Shown here one piece after another: positions 1-7,171 of a DNA stretch of 44,328 nt. Numbering within the stretch: the first letter of the stretch is position 1; each line of letters begins with the position of its first letter. The notes beneath the pieces are model-generated. The model did no database searches. It was not told where the DNA came from and saw nothing but the letters and a program-made list of their open reading frames with translations. The translations under genes were made by a program, and so were the position numbers. The stretch is from Blastococcus atacamensis. Its GTDB lineage: Bacteria > Actinomycetota > Actinomycetes > Mycobacteriales > Geodermatophilaceae. The DNA lies in assembly GCF_002938425.1 (NCBI RefSeq), contig NZ_POQU01000021.1:1-44328 (forward strand). Direction: 5' to 3'.

Positions 1-104
1 GAACACACCAATAAGTGCTGTCCACTGTTATTGGTGTTGGAGTGGTACTATCTTCGTGTTCTGTTGCATTTTGTGTCAGTGGTTGTTACGTTAGTTTTTG
101 TTTC
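1..104. other. Non-genomic low-GC read-tail junk at left contig end
   Basis: This stretch is T-rich and low in GC, unlike everything after 175. It lies outside a recognisable sequencing adapter (105-174), so it is where a read would run off the end of the library molecule. It encodes nothing credible, and the short reading frames across it are artefacts. I infer low-quality cycles after adapter read-through. Confidence 0.85.
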
Positions 105-174
105 AATTATACGACAACCACCGAGGTATACACTATCCTCTACGTCGGCACAGTCACATGTGTATAAGACGCAG
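105..174 (+). other. Degraded Illumina Nextera i5 adapter (P5, index S503, read-1 and mosaic end)
   Basis: Four adapter modules follow each other with exact spacing: a 29-nt P5 segment at 105-133 (about 24 of 29 matching), the 8-nt index TATCCTCT at 134-141 (as I recall, Nextera S503/N503), the 14-nt read-1 segment at 142-155 (11 of 14), and the 19-nt Tn5 mosaic end at 156-174 (16 of 19, core ATGTGTATAAGA). Genomic sequence begins at 175. This is a library artefact, not a mobile element. Confidence 0.95.
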
Positions 175-175
175 C

Positions 176-1930
176 GACCACCCCGAGGCGGAGGTCGTGC
201 ACCCCGACGCCGCCGGTGGCCAGGGCCGCCGCGCCGTCGCCGACAGCACGATCCGCGTGGACGTGGACCTGCTCGACGAGCTGATGCTGCTCGTCGGTGA
301 GCTGGTCCTCACCCGCAATCAGATCGTCCAGTACGTCGGCCGCTCGAACGACACCGATCTGCTGCGCGCCTCCCAGCGGCTGAACCTCATCGCCAGCGAG
401 CTGCAGGAGGGCGTCATGAAGACGCGCATGCAGCCCATCGACCACATCTGGTCCAAGCTGCCCCGCGTCGTCCGCGACCTCGGCCTCCAGCTCGAGAAGG
501 CGATCCGGCTGGACATGGAGGGCCGGGAGACCGAGCTCGACAAGACCCTGCTCGAGGCCGTCAAGGACCCGTTGACCCACCTCGTCCGCAACTCGGTCGA
601 CCACGGCATCGAGGCCCCGGAGGACCGCAAGCGAGCCGGTAAGCCGGCCGAGGGCGTCCTCACCCTCCGCGCCCGGCACGAGAGCGGCCAGGTCGTGGTC
701 GAGGTCGCCGACGACGGCGCCGGCATCGACCCGGTCAAGCTCGGTGCCAAGGCCGTGCAGCGCGGCCTGCTCACCCAGGACGCGCTGGCCCGGATGAGCC
801 CGGCCGACATCCTGCAGCTGATCTTCCTCCCCGGGTTCTCCACGGCCGCCGCGGTCACGAACGTCTCCGGCCGCGGTGTCGGCATGGACGTCGTGAAGAC
901 CAACATCGAGTCCATCGGCGGCACCATCGAGGTCGAGTCCGACCCGGGCGTGGGCACCGTCTGCCGGCTGCGCATCCCGCTGACGCTGGCGATCGTCCCG
1001 GCGCTCACCGTCGAGTGCGCGACCGACCGCTACGCCATCCCGCAGATCAGCCTGCAGGAGCTGGTCAGCTTGGACGCCGAGAAGGCCGCCAACGCCGTCG
1101 AGGAGGTCGGCGGTGCGCAGGTCTACCGCCTCCGCGGCGAGCTGCTGCCCCTCGTGCGCCTCACCGACGTCCTGGGTCTCACCTCCGAGCGGCACGACGG
1201 CCACGTGGTCATCGCCGTGCTGCGCTCCGAAGGCCGGCGTTTCGGGCTCGTGGTCGACCGCGTCATCAACACCGAGGAGATCGTCGTCAAGGCGGTCGGT
1301 GGCCAGCTCAAGGCGATCGGCCTCTACTCCGGCGCCACGGTGCTCGGTGACGGCACGGTCGCTCTCATCCTCGACGTGCAGGCCCTCGCCCGGCGCGCCC
1401 TGCGCACCGAGAGCCTGGACCGCCAGGAGTCCCGCGCATCGGTCAGCGAGGCCGCCGCGGCCGAGACCGAGCGCCAGCGTATGCTGCTGGCCTCCATCGG
1501 CGGCGGACGTCGCGTGGCCATCCCGCTCGACACGGTCACCCGCCTCGAGCAGGTGCGCACGGACTCGGTCGAGAAGGTCGGCAACCGGGAGGTCGTGCAG
1601 TACCGCGGCGCGATCCTGCCGATCGTCCGCCTCGACCGGCACCTGGGCGCCTACGGCGAGACCGACCACGAGGTCCTCGAGGTCATCGTCTACGCCGACC
1701 ACGGCCGCAGCGTCGCCATCGTCGTCGAGGAGATCCTCGACATCGTCGACGGCGAGGCCGCCGTCCGCAGCGACATCGACGACATGGGCCTGCTCGGCTC
1801 GGCCGTCCTCGGCGACCGGGTGACGGAGCTGCTCGACGTCCGTGCCGCCATCCTCGCCGCCGACCCGGCGTTCTACTCGCACCCTTCCTCGACGCCGGCC
1901 GGCGTCTCCGACTCCCTGCTGGAGGTCTGA
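176..1930 (+). CDS. cheA: Chemotaxis sensor histidine kinase CheA (5' truncated by contig end)
   Basis: CheA passes receptor signals to CheY and CheB by autophosphorylation. The open frame enters from the adapter and has no start, and the P1 histidine domain and P2 are missing, so about 584 residues remain. Visible in order: P3 dimerisation helices (about 245-500), an HATPase domain with N box HLVRNSVDHGIE (near 579-614), G1 box DDGAGID, F box FLPGFST and G2 box GRGVGMDVV (near 868-893), a P5 CheW-like domain (about 990-1400), and a second CheW-like domain (about 1470-1860, from MLLASIGGGRRVAIPLD). The tandem CheW-like tail is a known variant but not the usual single P5. cheW starts one base after the stop, so the two genes are probably co-transcribed. 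Identity is certain. The array role is inferred from the family. Confidence 0.97.
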   Translation, partial: DHPEAEVVHPDAAGGQGRRAVADSTIRVDVDLLDELMLLVGELVLTRNQIVQYVGRSNDTDLLRASQRLNLIASELQEGVMKTRMQPIDHIWSKLPRVVRDLGLQLEKAIRLDMEGRETELDKTLLEAVKDPLTHLVRNSVDHGIEAPEDRKRAGKPAEGVLTLRARHESGQVVVEVADDGAGIDPVKLGAKAVQRGLLTQDALARMSPADILQLIFLPGFSTAAAVTNVSGRGVGMDVVKTNIESIGGTIEVESDPGVGTVCRLRIPLTLAIVPALTVECATDRYAIPQISLQELVSLDAEKAANAVEEVGGAQVYRLRGELLPLVRLTDVLGLTSERHDGHVVIAVLRSEGRRFGLVVDRVINTEEIVVKAVGGQLKAIGLYSGATVLGDGTVALILDVQALARRALRTESLDRQESRASVSEAAAAETERQRMLLASIGGGRRVAIPLDTVTRLEQVRTDSVEKVGNREVVQYRGAILPIVRLDRHLGAYGETDHEVLEVIVYADHGRSVAIVVEEILDIVDGEAAVRSDIDDMGLLGSAVLGDRVTELLDVRAAILAADPAFYSHPSSTPAGVSDSLLEV

Positions 1931-1931
1931 C

Positions 1932-2393
1932 ATGACCGCGCCCGCCCGCACCGCCACGAGCACAGCCCCCGCCACCAGCGGGCAGCTGGCCACCTTCCGG
2001 CTCGACGGCGACCTGTACGGCGTGGAGGTGGAGCACGTGCAAGAGGTGCTCCGCAGCCAGCAGCTGACCCGGGTGCCCCTGGCTCCGACCGCCGTCGCCG
2101 GGCTGATCAACCTGCGCGGCCAGGTCGTCACCGCGATCGAGCTGCGGGAGCGGCTCGGCCGGCCGCCGCGCCCCGAGGGCACCGACGCCGTCGTCATCGT
2201 CGTCCGGCTGCACGGGGAGGCGGTCAGCCTGCTGGTCGACTCCATCGCCGACGTCGTCGACGTGGACGCCGGCGACTTCGAGTCCCCGCCGGACACCCTG
2301 GAGGGCCAGGCGCGGGACCTGATCCGCGGCGCCTACAAGCTCGACGGGCACCTGCTGCTCGCGCTCGACGTCCAGAAGGCCGTCAGCGCCTGA
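1932..2393 (+). CDS. cheW: Chemotaxis coupling protein CheW
   Basis: A 153-residue single-domain CheW, the scaffold that links receptors to the CheA P5 domain. The ATG at 1932 follows the cheA stop by one base, and the GGAGG ribosome site lies inside the last cheA codons. An upstream in-frame extension exists but would overlap cheA, so I reject it. After an Ala/Thr-rich N-tail of about 17 residues come the typical CheW features: FRLDGDLYGVEVEHVQEV, then GLINLRGQVVTAIELRERLG, then VSLLVDSIADVVDV. The stop is followed directly by copy A of the 61-bp repeat and then by a hairpin with a T-run, so the cheA-cheW unit probably ends here. Confidence 0.95.
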   Translation: MTAPARTATSTAPATSGQLATFRLDGDLYGVEVEHVQEVLRSQQLTRVPLAPTAVAGLINLRGQVVTAIELRERLGRPPRPEGTDAVVIVVRLHGEAVSLLVDSIADVVDVDAGDFESPPDTLEGQARDLIRGAYKLDGHLLLALDVQKAVSA

Positions 2394-2454
2394 AAGGACC
2401 CCCCTGCCCCCCACCGCTCGCAGGCTCGCGGTGGGTCCCTGCAAGGGGGCCGGA
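2394..2454 (+). repeat. 61-bp intergenic repeat, copy A
   Basis: This copy starts on the base after the cheW stop. It aligns without gaps to copies at 7661-7721 (+), 28947-29007 (-) and 32620-32680 (-). Conserved blocks are AAGGACC, TGCCCCCCACC, TCGCAGGCTCGCGG, GGG and GGGGGCC. Arms CCCACCGC and GCGGTGGG pair perfectly, and outer C-runs can pair with the G-run, giving a stable hairpin without a U-tract. It is either a terminator family or a REP-like element. Confidence 0.85.
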
Positions 2455-2499
2455 GCTTGGTCACCTTCCGTGATCGATCAGTAGCACAGCTCACCCGAA

Positions 2500-2557
2500 C
2501 ACGCGGCCGTCACGCCCTCGCTCTCCTGCGAAGGGGTGACGGCCGCGTGGCTTTTCC
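2500..2557 (+). terminator. Hairpin terminator after cheW
   Basis: Arms CACGCGGCCGTCAC (2500-2513) and GTGACGGCCGCGTG (2536-2549) pair over 14 bp with a 22-nt loop, followed by CTTTTCC. It sits 107 nt after cheW and 66 nt before the next start, so it could also attenuate read-through into the 2616 gene. Confidence 0.7.
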
Positions 2558-2615
2558 GTAGCCGGGGCACCAGCATGGGACGACCGCACGGTCCCGGATA
2601 GCTGGAGGCGCCGCC

Positions 2616-3518
2616 ATGCCCTACTCGCTGGTCAGTGCCGCCACGCTCGGGTTCGACCTGGTCCGGCTGCCGGCCGGGCGCGCCGTCGCCGAGGTGCTGC
2701 TCACCGGCCTGGGAGCCGACGAGTCCGCCCTCGACCGGCTCGCCACCGTCCACCCGGCGCGCGGCCTGGACGCGGAGCGGCGCGGGGTGCGGGCCGTCCG
2801 CGGGCGCCGCGCCCGCGAGATGGCGGCCGGCGTGCCGCATCTGCGCTCGGCCGCCGATGCGGGCCGGGGCGCGGGGGACCGGACCGCCCTCCTCGTCGCC
2901 CAGCTGGAGCAGGGCACCATCGGTGACGCCCCCACGCTGGAGCGCCTCCTGCGCGAGGACGTCCTGGGCTCCGAGCACCCGCGGCGCTCCGACGTCGACG
3001 TCGACGTCTGGGACGAGGCCACCGAGGTCCTGGCGGACGCGGCCGTCGGCTTCTGGGCCGCCGGAGTGCTGCCGCCCCTCGTGCGGCGCGACCTGACCGC
3101 CGCCTTCGACCGCGCGCAGGACGCCGGCCCGCTGGCCACCCCCGCCGGCTGGCAGCTGGGCCCGGCCGAGGCCGACCTCATGACCTTCCTCGACGCGGTG
3201 CGCGGCCTCGACGACGCCGGACGCACCCGCTGGCGGCTGGCCGTCGACGAGGGGCGCGCCACGCAGCGGCCCTGGGCGACCGCCATGCACGAGGCATCCT
3301 GGGCCGCCCACGTCTCCGGGCGCACCCGGGCGCTCGCCGCCGCCCAGCTGCTCGCCGTCCAGGCCTTCCTCGACGGTGGCTTCGACCTGCGTGACGGCGC
3401 GGCCGGCGTCTGGAACGCCGTCGCCGGGTGCGTGCAGGCGGCCGTCATGGCCGACCTCCTCGGCGAGGAGTCAGCCGCGGTGCTGGTCGCCCCGCGGGAG
3501 TGGGCCCTGCCGGAGTGA
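2616..3518 (+). CDS. Uncharacterised 300-aa protein within the chemotaxis block
   Basis: I do not recognise this family. The ATG at 2616 has a good ribosome site (GGAGG about 10 nt upstream). The protein is Ala/Arg/Leu-rich and mostly helical in appearance, with no signal peptide, no convincing membrane segment and no P-loop. An acidic stretch RRSDVDVDVWDEATEVLADA lies near residues 127-146, and a Trp-rich part containing RPWATAMHEASWAAH near residues 213-240. Third-position GC is high and matches the neighbours, so it is a real native gene. It is bounded by terminators on both sides (2500-2557 and 3549-3573), so it is probably its own transcription unit between cheAW and cheBR. Its position suggests motility or chemotaxis, but this is association only. 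Confidence 0.75.
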   Translation: MPYSLVSAATLGFDLVRLPAGRAVAEVLLTGLGADESALDRLATVHPARGLDAERRGVRAVRGRRAREMAAGVPHLRSAADAGRGAGDRTALLVAQLEQGTIGDAPTLERLLREDVLGSEHPRRSDVDVDVWDEATEVLADAAVGFWAAGVLPPLVRRDLTAAFDRAQDAGPLATPAGWQLGPAEADLMTFLDAVRGLDDAGRTRWRLAVDEGRATQRPWATAMHEASWAAHVSGRTRALAAAQLLAVQAFLDGGFDLRDGAAGVWNAVAGCVQAAVMADLLGEESAAVLVAPREWALPE

Positions 3519-3548
3519 GCGAACCGCTGACGTGATCCACCGCTGACC

Positions 3549-3573
3549 GGCCCCCGGGGACTTCCCGGGGGCC
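3549..3573 (+). terminator. Hairpin terminator after the 300-aa unknown
   Basis: Perfect 10-bp stem GGCCCCCGGG / CCCGGGGGCC with a GACTT loop, 30 nt past the stop at 3518. There is no strong U-run, which is usual in actinobacteria. Confidence 0.75.
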
Positions 3574-3923
3574 GTCGGCATTTCCGCAGCCATTTGTCGA
3601 TCATCGGCGGGCGGTCGTCGAATCGGCGAAAGTCGACAATTATCGACGTCGAAAAGATTGCGTCAGACATTTCGCGTGTCGGCTGAAATCCGCCCTTGCG
3701 CCGCCGACAATCTCAGGACACCAGCAGCTCGCTCCCGCATCGTCGCGGTCGTGCGGGCCGGGCCATCCGGAGCGCGCTCTGTCGCGTCCTCCCCTCTCGC
3801 CCTCCCGCTCACGCGGGCTCGGGACGAAGGCGGAATCGGACGGGGTCGCGCTCAAGCCGGGCGTGCGGGTGCCGATAGAGAGAACGAGCCTGCCCGTCAT
3901 CGGGGGCAGGGCCAGGAGGACGT
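3574..3923 (+). promoter_or_regulatory. Upstream region of the cheBR operon, locally AT-richer with GTCGA inverted repeats
   Basis: This is the longest gene-free stretch (3519-3923). From about 3590 to 3700 it is clearly richer in A/T than its surroundings and holds repeated GTCGA/TCGAC words: an inverted repeat GTCGA-N6-TCGAC at 3632-3647 with another GTCGA at 3648-3652, and a related TGTCGATCAT near 3596. Such spaced arms look like a regulator site, though none is identified. A sigma-28-like promoter lies nearer the gene. I found no small gene here. Confidence 0.5.
3851..3878 (+). promoter_or_regulatory. Sigma-28 (FliA/WhiG-type) promoter for the che operon
   Basis: A CTCAAG -35 element (3851-3856), a 14-nt spacer and a GCCGATAG -10 element (3871-3878) match the flagellar sigma consensus (TAAA or CTCAAG, about 15 nt, GCCGATA). 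It lies 45 nt before the cheB start. This implies that cheBRYX expression follows the motility sigma factor. Confidence 0.75.
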
Positions 3924-5060
3924 GTGAATCCGATCAGGGTGATGGTGGTCGACGACTCGGTCGTCGTCCGCAAGATCGTCACCGATGTGCTCTCCGAGGA
4001 CCCCGGGATCGAGGTCGTCGGCACCGCCGTCAACGGCAAGGTGGCCGTCGCCAAGCTCGAGCAGCTCAAGCCGGACCTCATCACGATGGACATCGAGATG
4101 CCCGAGATGAACGGGATCGAGGCGGTGCGCGCGATCCGAGGCGGTGCCGGGGGTGGTGTGGCGGGACGAGGACTCGGCCGCATCCCGATCATCATGTTCA
4201 GCACGCTGACCGAGCGTGGCGCCACCGCGACCCTGGATGCACTCTCCGCCGGTGCCGACGACTACGTCACCAAGCCGGCCAACGTCGGCAGCGTCGCGCA
4301 GTCGATGGAGAGCGTGCGCCAGCAGCTGATCCCGAAGATCAAGGGCCTGCTGGGCCGGCCGGTCACGCCCGTCCGCGGTGCGACTCCGCCGCCCCCGCCG
4401 CCGAGGCCCGCGGCGCCGCGCACCGGCCCGGGGAAGAAGGCCGCGGTCCTGGTGATCGGCTCCTCCACCGGAGGGCCCGAGGCCCTCACCCGGGTGATCC
4501 CGGCGCTGCCGGGCAACCTGCCCGTGCCCGTCCTGCTGGCCCAGCACATGCCGCCCGTCTTCACCCGCCAGTTCGCCCAGCGCCTCGACCGGCTGAGCCC
4601 CCTGCGGGTGGTCGAGGCCGTCGACGGCACCCCGCTGATGCCGGGCACGGTGCACCTCGCCCCCGGCGACCACCACCTGGTCGTGCGCGCCAACGCCCGT
4701 GCCGCGTTCACGACGTCGCTCAACCAGAACCCGCCGGAGAACTTCTGCCGGCCCGCGGTCGACCCGCTGTTCCGCTCCGCCGTGGCCGCCTACGACGGCG
4801 CAGTCCTCGGCGTCGTGCTCACCGGCATGGGTGCCGACGGCCGCAACGGGTGCGGCGAGATCCGCAACGCCGGCGGGACCGTCGTCGTCCAGGACCAGGC
4901 GACCTCTGTCGTGTGGGGGATGCCGGGCGCCGTGGCGCAGGCCGGCTACGCCGACGAGGTCCTGGCGCTCGACCGGATCGCCGAGACCATCCAGAGACAC
5001 CTCGCCGGCGCCGTGCCCCTCAACTCCGCAACAACCATGGCCGTGGGAGGTCGTCGATGA
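3924..5060 (+). CDS. cheB: Chemotaxis response regulator / protein-glutamate methylesterase CheB
   Basis: CheB removes methyl groups from (and deamidates) receptors when phosphorylated by CheA, giving adaptation opposite to CheR. 378 residues from a GTG at 3924, with AGGAGG just upstream. Receiver domain at residues 1-125: acidic pair D10/D11, phospho-acceptor D56 (TMDIEMPEMNG) and the lysine in YVTKPAN. A Pro-rich linker (near 150-165, PPPPPPRPAAP) joins the esterase domain, which shows the serine motif GSSTGGPEAL, the histidine in LAQHMP and the aspartate in TGMGADGRNG. All catalytic residues are present. The stop overlaps the cheR ATG (ATGA), so translation is coupled. It is the first gene behind the sigma-28-like promoter. 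Confidence 0.97.
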   Translation: MNPIRVMVVDDSVVVRKIVTDVLSEDPGIEVVGTAVNGKVAVAKLEQLKPDLITMDIEMPEMNGIEAVRAIRGGAGGGVAGRGLGRIPIIMFSTLTERGATATLDALSAGADDYVTKPANVGSVAQSMESVRQQLIPKIKGLLGRPVTPVRGATPPPPPPRPAAPRTGPGKKAAVLVIGSSTGGPEALTRVIPALPGNLPVPVLLAQHMPPVFTRQFAQRLDRLSPLRVVEAVDGTPLMPGTVHLAPGDHHLVVRANARAAFTTSLNQNPPENFCRPAVDPLFRSAVAAYDGAVLGVVLTGMGADGRNGCGEIRNAGGTVVVQDQATSVVWGMPGAVAQAGYADEVLALDRIAETIQRHLAGAVPLNSATTMAVGGRR

Positions 5061-5881
5061 GCCTGACCGCGACCAGTTTCGACTGGGTCCGTGAACTCGT
5101 CCGCAAGGAGAGCGCGATCGTTCTCCAACCGGGCAAGGAGTACCTGGTGGAGGCCCGCCTCCTGCCGATCGCCCGGCAGATGGGTCTGCCCGACGTCACC
5201 AAGCTGGTGGAGACCGTGCGCGTGCGCCCGGACGCCGAGAACACGCGGCGGATCGTCGAGGCCCTCACCACCAACGAGACGTCCTGGTTCCGGGACGGTG
5301 ACCCGTTCACCGCCCTCACCTCGACGGTGGTGCCGGCGCTGCTGGCGGCCCGTGGGGCGAACGAGCGCCTGCAGATCTGGTCGGCGGCGAGCTCCAGCGG
5401 CCAGGAGCCGTACACCATCGCGATGCTGCTCGACGACGCGCTGCCCAATGCGGCATCCCGTGTCTCGATCACCGCGACCGACCTCTCCCGGGAGATGGTG
5501 CAGCGCACCAAGGCCGGGAGGTTCAGCCAGCTCGAGGTCAACCGGGGCCTGCCCGCACCCATGCTCGTCCGGCACTTCCAGCGGGCCGGCACGGAGTGGG
5601 AGGTCTCGCCCACCCTGCGGCGGATGGTCACCGCCAGCGAGTGCAACCTGGCTGCGCCGCTGCCGCGGATGGGCCCGTTCGACGTGGTCTACCTGCGCAA
5701 CGTGCTCATCTACTTCGACCTGCCGACCAAGCAGTTGATCCTCCGCCGCGTGCGGGACCTCATGCGACCCGACGGCTGGCTCTTCCTCGGCGCCGCCGAG
5801 ACCACCCTCGGCGTCGACGACTCCTGGGAGCGGGTCGTCATCGGCCGCAGCTCCGCCTACCGCCCACTGAAGGGGGCCTGA
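5057..5881 (+). CDS. cheR: Chemotaxis protein-glutamate O-methyltransferase CheR
   Basis: CheR adds methyl groups from S-adenosylmethionine to receptor glutamates. 274 residues from the ATG overlapping the cheB stop. A longer in-frame reading upstream lies wholly inside cheB and is a shadow. Visible features: helical N-domain (residues 1-75), TTNETSWFRD preceding the methyltransferase fold, the SAM-binding motif WSAASSSGQEPYTIAM, ATDLS, and the late motif FDVVYLRNVLIYFD. The usual SCGCATGQE-type glycine motif here reads SAASSSGQE, an accepted family variant. It is followed one base later by a CheY-like gene. Confidence 0.96.
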   Translation: MSLTATSFDWVRELVRKESAIVLQPGKEYLVEARLLPIARQMGLPDVTKLVETVRVRPDAENTRRIVEALTTNETSWFRDGDPFTALTSTVVPALLAARGANERLQIWSAASSSGQEPYTIAMLLDDALPNAASRVSITATDLSREMVQRTKAGRFSQLEVNRGLPAPMLVRHFQRAGTEWEVSPTLRRMVTASECNLAAPLPRMGPFDVVYLRNVLIYFDLPTKQLILRRVRDLMRPDGWLFLGAAETTLGVDDSWERVVIGRSSAYRPLKGA

Positions 5882-5882
5882 C

Positions 5883-6266
5883 ATGCGTGCCTTGGTGATC
5901 GACGACTCGCGCGCCATGCGCCGGATCGTCACCGGCATCCTCACCAATCTCGGCTACGAGGTCCGCGACGCGGGCCACGGCCGTGAGGGGCTGGACGTCC
6001 TGGACGAGGGCTGGGTCCCCGACCTGGCCACGATCGACTGGAACATGCCGGTGATGGACGGGCTGCAGTTCGTCTCCGCCGTCCGTTCCAACCCCGCCTG
6101 GCGCCGGATGACGATGATGATGGTGACCTCGGAGAGCGAGCACACCCAGATCGTCCGCGCGCTGGCCGCCGGTGCGCACGAGTACATGATCAAGCCGTTC
6201 ACCGCCGACGCGTTCCGCGACAAGCTCGCGCTGCTCGGCCTGCTCCCGCAGGAGGTCGCACTGTGA
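5883..6266 (+). CDS. cheY: CheY-like single-domain response regulator (first copy)
   Basis: A stand-alone 127-residue receiver domain. It has the acidic pair D7/D8, phospho-acceptor D52 in TIDWNMPVMDG, a Thr in MMMVTSES and the conserved K104 in MIKPF, so it should be phosphorylated by CheA. It starts one base after cheR and its stop overlaps the GTG of the CheX gene. A second receiver gene of similar size lies at 6809, with about one third identity by eye, so they are not recent duplicates. One may act at the motor and the other as a phosphate sink. Which is which cannot be told from sequence. Confidence 0.93.
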   Translation: MRALVIDDSRAMRRIVTGILTNLGYEVRDAGHGREGLDVLDEGWVPDLATIDWNMPVMDGLQFVSAVRSNPAWRRMTMMMVTSESEHTQIVRALAAGAHEYMIKPFTADAFRDKLALLGLLPQEVAL

Positions 6267-6781
6267 CCGCGACGCCCGACACCGGACAGCGCCGCCGCAC
6301 GAGCGACAGCCGACCGGTCATCACCGACCTGATCGACGAGGACACGATCCTGGCCGTCGCCGGCGACGCGTGGATCTCCCTGGTCGGCGAGGACGAGGTC
6401 CTCGTGCCGATCCCCGGCGACCTGCCCTTCGACGTCGTCTCCAGCTGGGTCGACGTCGTCGGTCCCTGGACCGGCAGCGTCGTCCTGACCACCGGTCGGG
6501 CCACCGCCGAGGCGCTCTCCCGGGCGCTACTGCGGGAGTCCGCTCCCGAGGTCCTCGAGGACGAGGACGTCGAGGACGCCTTCGGCGAGATCGCCAACGT
6601 CGTCGGCGGCAGCATCAAGGCGGCCCTCCCCGGGCCGTCCGCCTTGAGCCTGCCGCAGGTCGGCCACGCCCCGCTGGTGCGCAACCCGGCGGATGTCTGC
6701 CGCGTCGAGGTCCTCTGGCGCGGCGAGCCGCTCACCCTCTCCGTGCAGGGCGCGCTCCCGCCGCTGCCGGTTTCCCACTGA
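6263..6781 (+). CDS. cheX: CheX-like chemotaxis phosphatase
   Basis: 172 residues from a GTG overlapping the cheY stop (GTGA). After a basic N-tail the protein has a CheC/CheX/FliY-like fold signature. The phosphatase helix reads DVEDAFGEIANVVGGSIKAA, which contains the E-x-x-N motif (Glu and Asn in GEIANVVGG) used to remove phosphate from CheY-P. A second segment, QVGHAPLVR, and the last strand pattern WRGEPLTLSVQG follow the CheX order. Lying between two cheY genes supports a signal-termination role. The family call rests on motif and context. Length is typical. Confidence 0.8.
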   Translation: MTATPDTGQRRRTSDSRPVITDLIDEDTILAVAGDAWISLVGEDEVLVPIPGDLPFDVVSSWVDVVGPWTGSVVLTTGRATAEALSRALLRESAPEVLEDEDVEDAFGEIANVVGGSIKAALPGPSALSLPQVGHAPLVRNPADVCRVEVLWRGEPLTLSVQGALPPLPVSH

Positions 6782-6808
6782 CCCACTGACCGAGAACGAG
6801 GTGCCACT

Positions 6809-7171
6809 GTGAAGATCCTGATCGCCGACGACAGCCGCGTGATGCGGCAGATCGTCATCCGCACCCTGCGTCAGGCCGGGTACGACGACCACGACATCGT
6901 CGAGGCCGAGGACGGCGCCGACGCGCTGGCCAAGGCCGGCTCCGAGAGCCCGGACCTGATCCTGTCCGACTGGAACATGCCGAACATGAGCGGCATCGAG
7001 TGCCTCCAGGCGCTGCGCGCCCAGGGCTCGAGCGTGCCGTTCGGCTTCGTGACCTCGGAGGGCTCCGCGGAGATGCGGGAGAAGGCCGCCAACGCCGGCG
7101 CGCTGTTCCTCATCGCCAAGCCCTTCACCGCCGACACCTTCAACGAGCACCTGGACGGGGTGATCGCATGA
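6809..7171 (+). CDS. cheY: CheY-like single-domain response regulator (second copy)
   Basis: 120 residues from a GTG at 6809. This is the only junction in the downstream run with a gap (27 nt). It has the acidic pair D7/D8, phospho-acceptor D54 in LSDWNMPNMSG, a Thr in FVTSEGS and K104 in IAKPF. The insertion DDHDIVEAEDG and the sequence around the acceptor resemble the classic motor-binding CheY more than the first copy does. Its stop overlaps the ATG of the next gene (ATGA). Phosphorylation by CheA and dephosphorylation by one of the flanking CheX-like proteins is inferred. Confidence 0.94.
   Translation: MKILIADDSRVMRQIVIRTLRQAGYDDHDIVEAEDGADALAKAGSESPDLILSDWNMPNMSGIECLQALRAQGSSVPFGFVTSEGSAEMREKAANAGALFLIAKPFTADTFNEHLDGVIA

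Noticed and set aside
156-174. Tn5-like mosaic end as evidence of a transposon
   Set aside because: It sits in order behind P5, index and read-1 sequence, so it is library adapter, not an insertion.
140-2296. Long minus-strand open frame (718 codons) opposite cheA and cheW
   Set aside because: It is a shadow of the plus-strand genes caused by high third-position GC; it has no domain content and runs into the adapter.
2461-2615. Cyclic di-GMP riboswitch before the 2616 gene
   Set aside because: The GC-rich stem fits a terminator with a T-run; the conserved riboswitch core sequences are absent.
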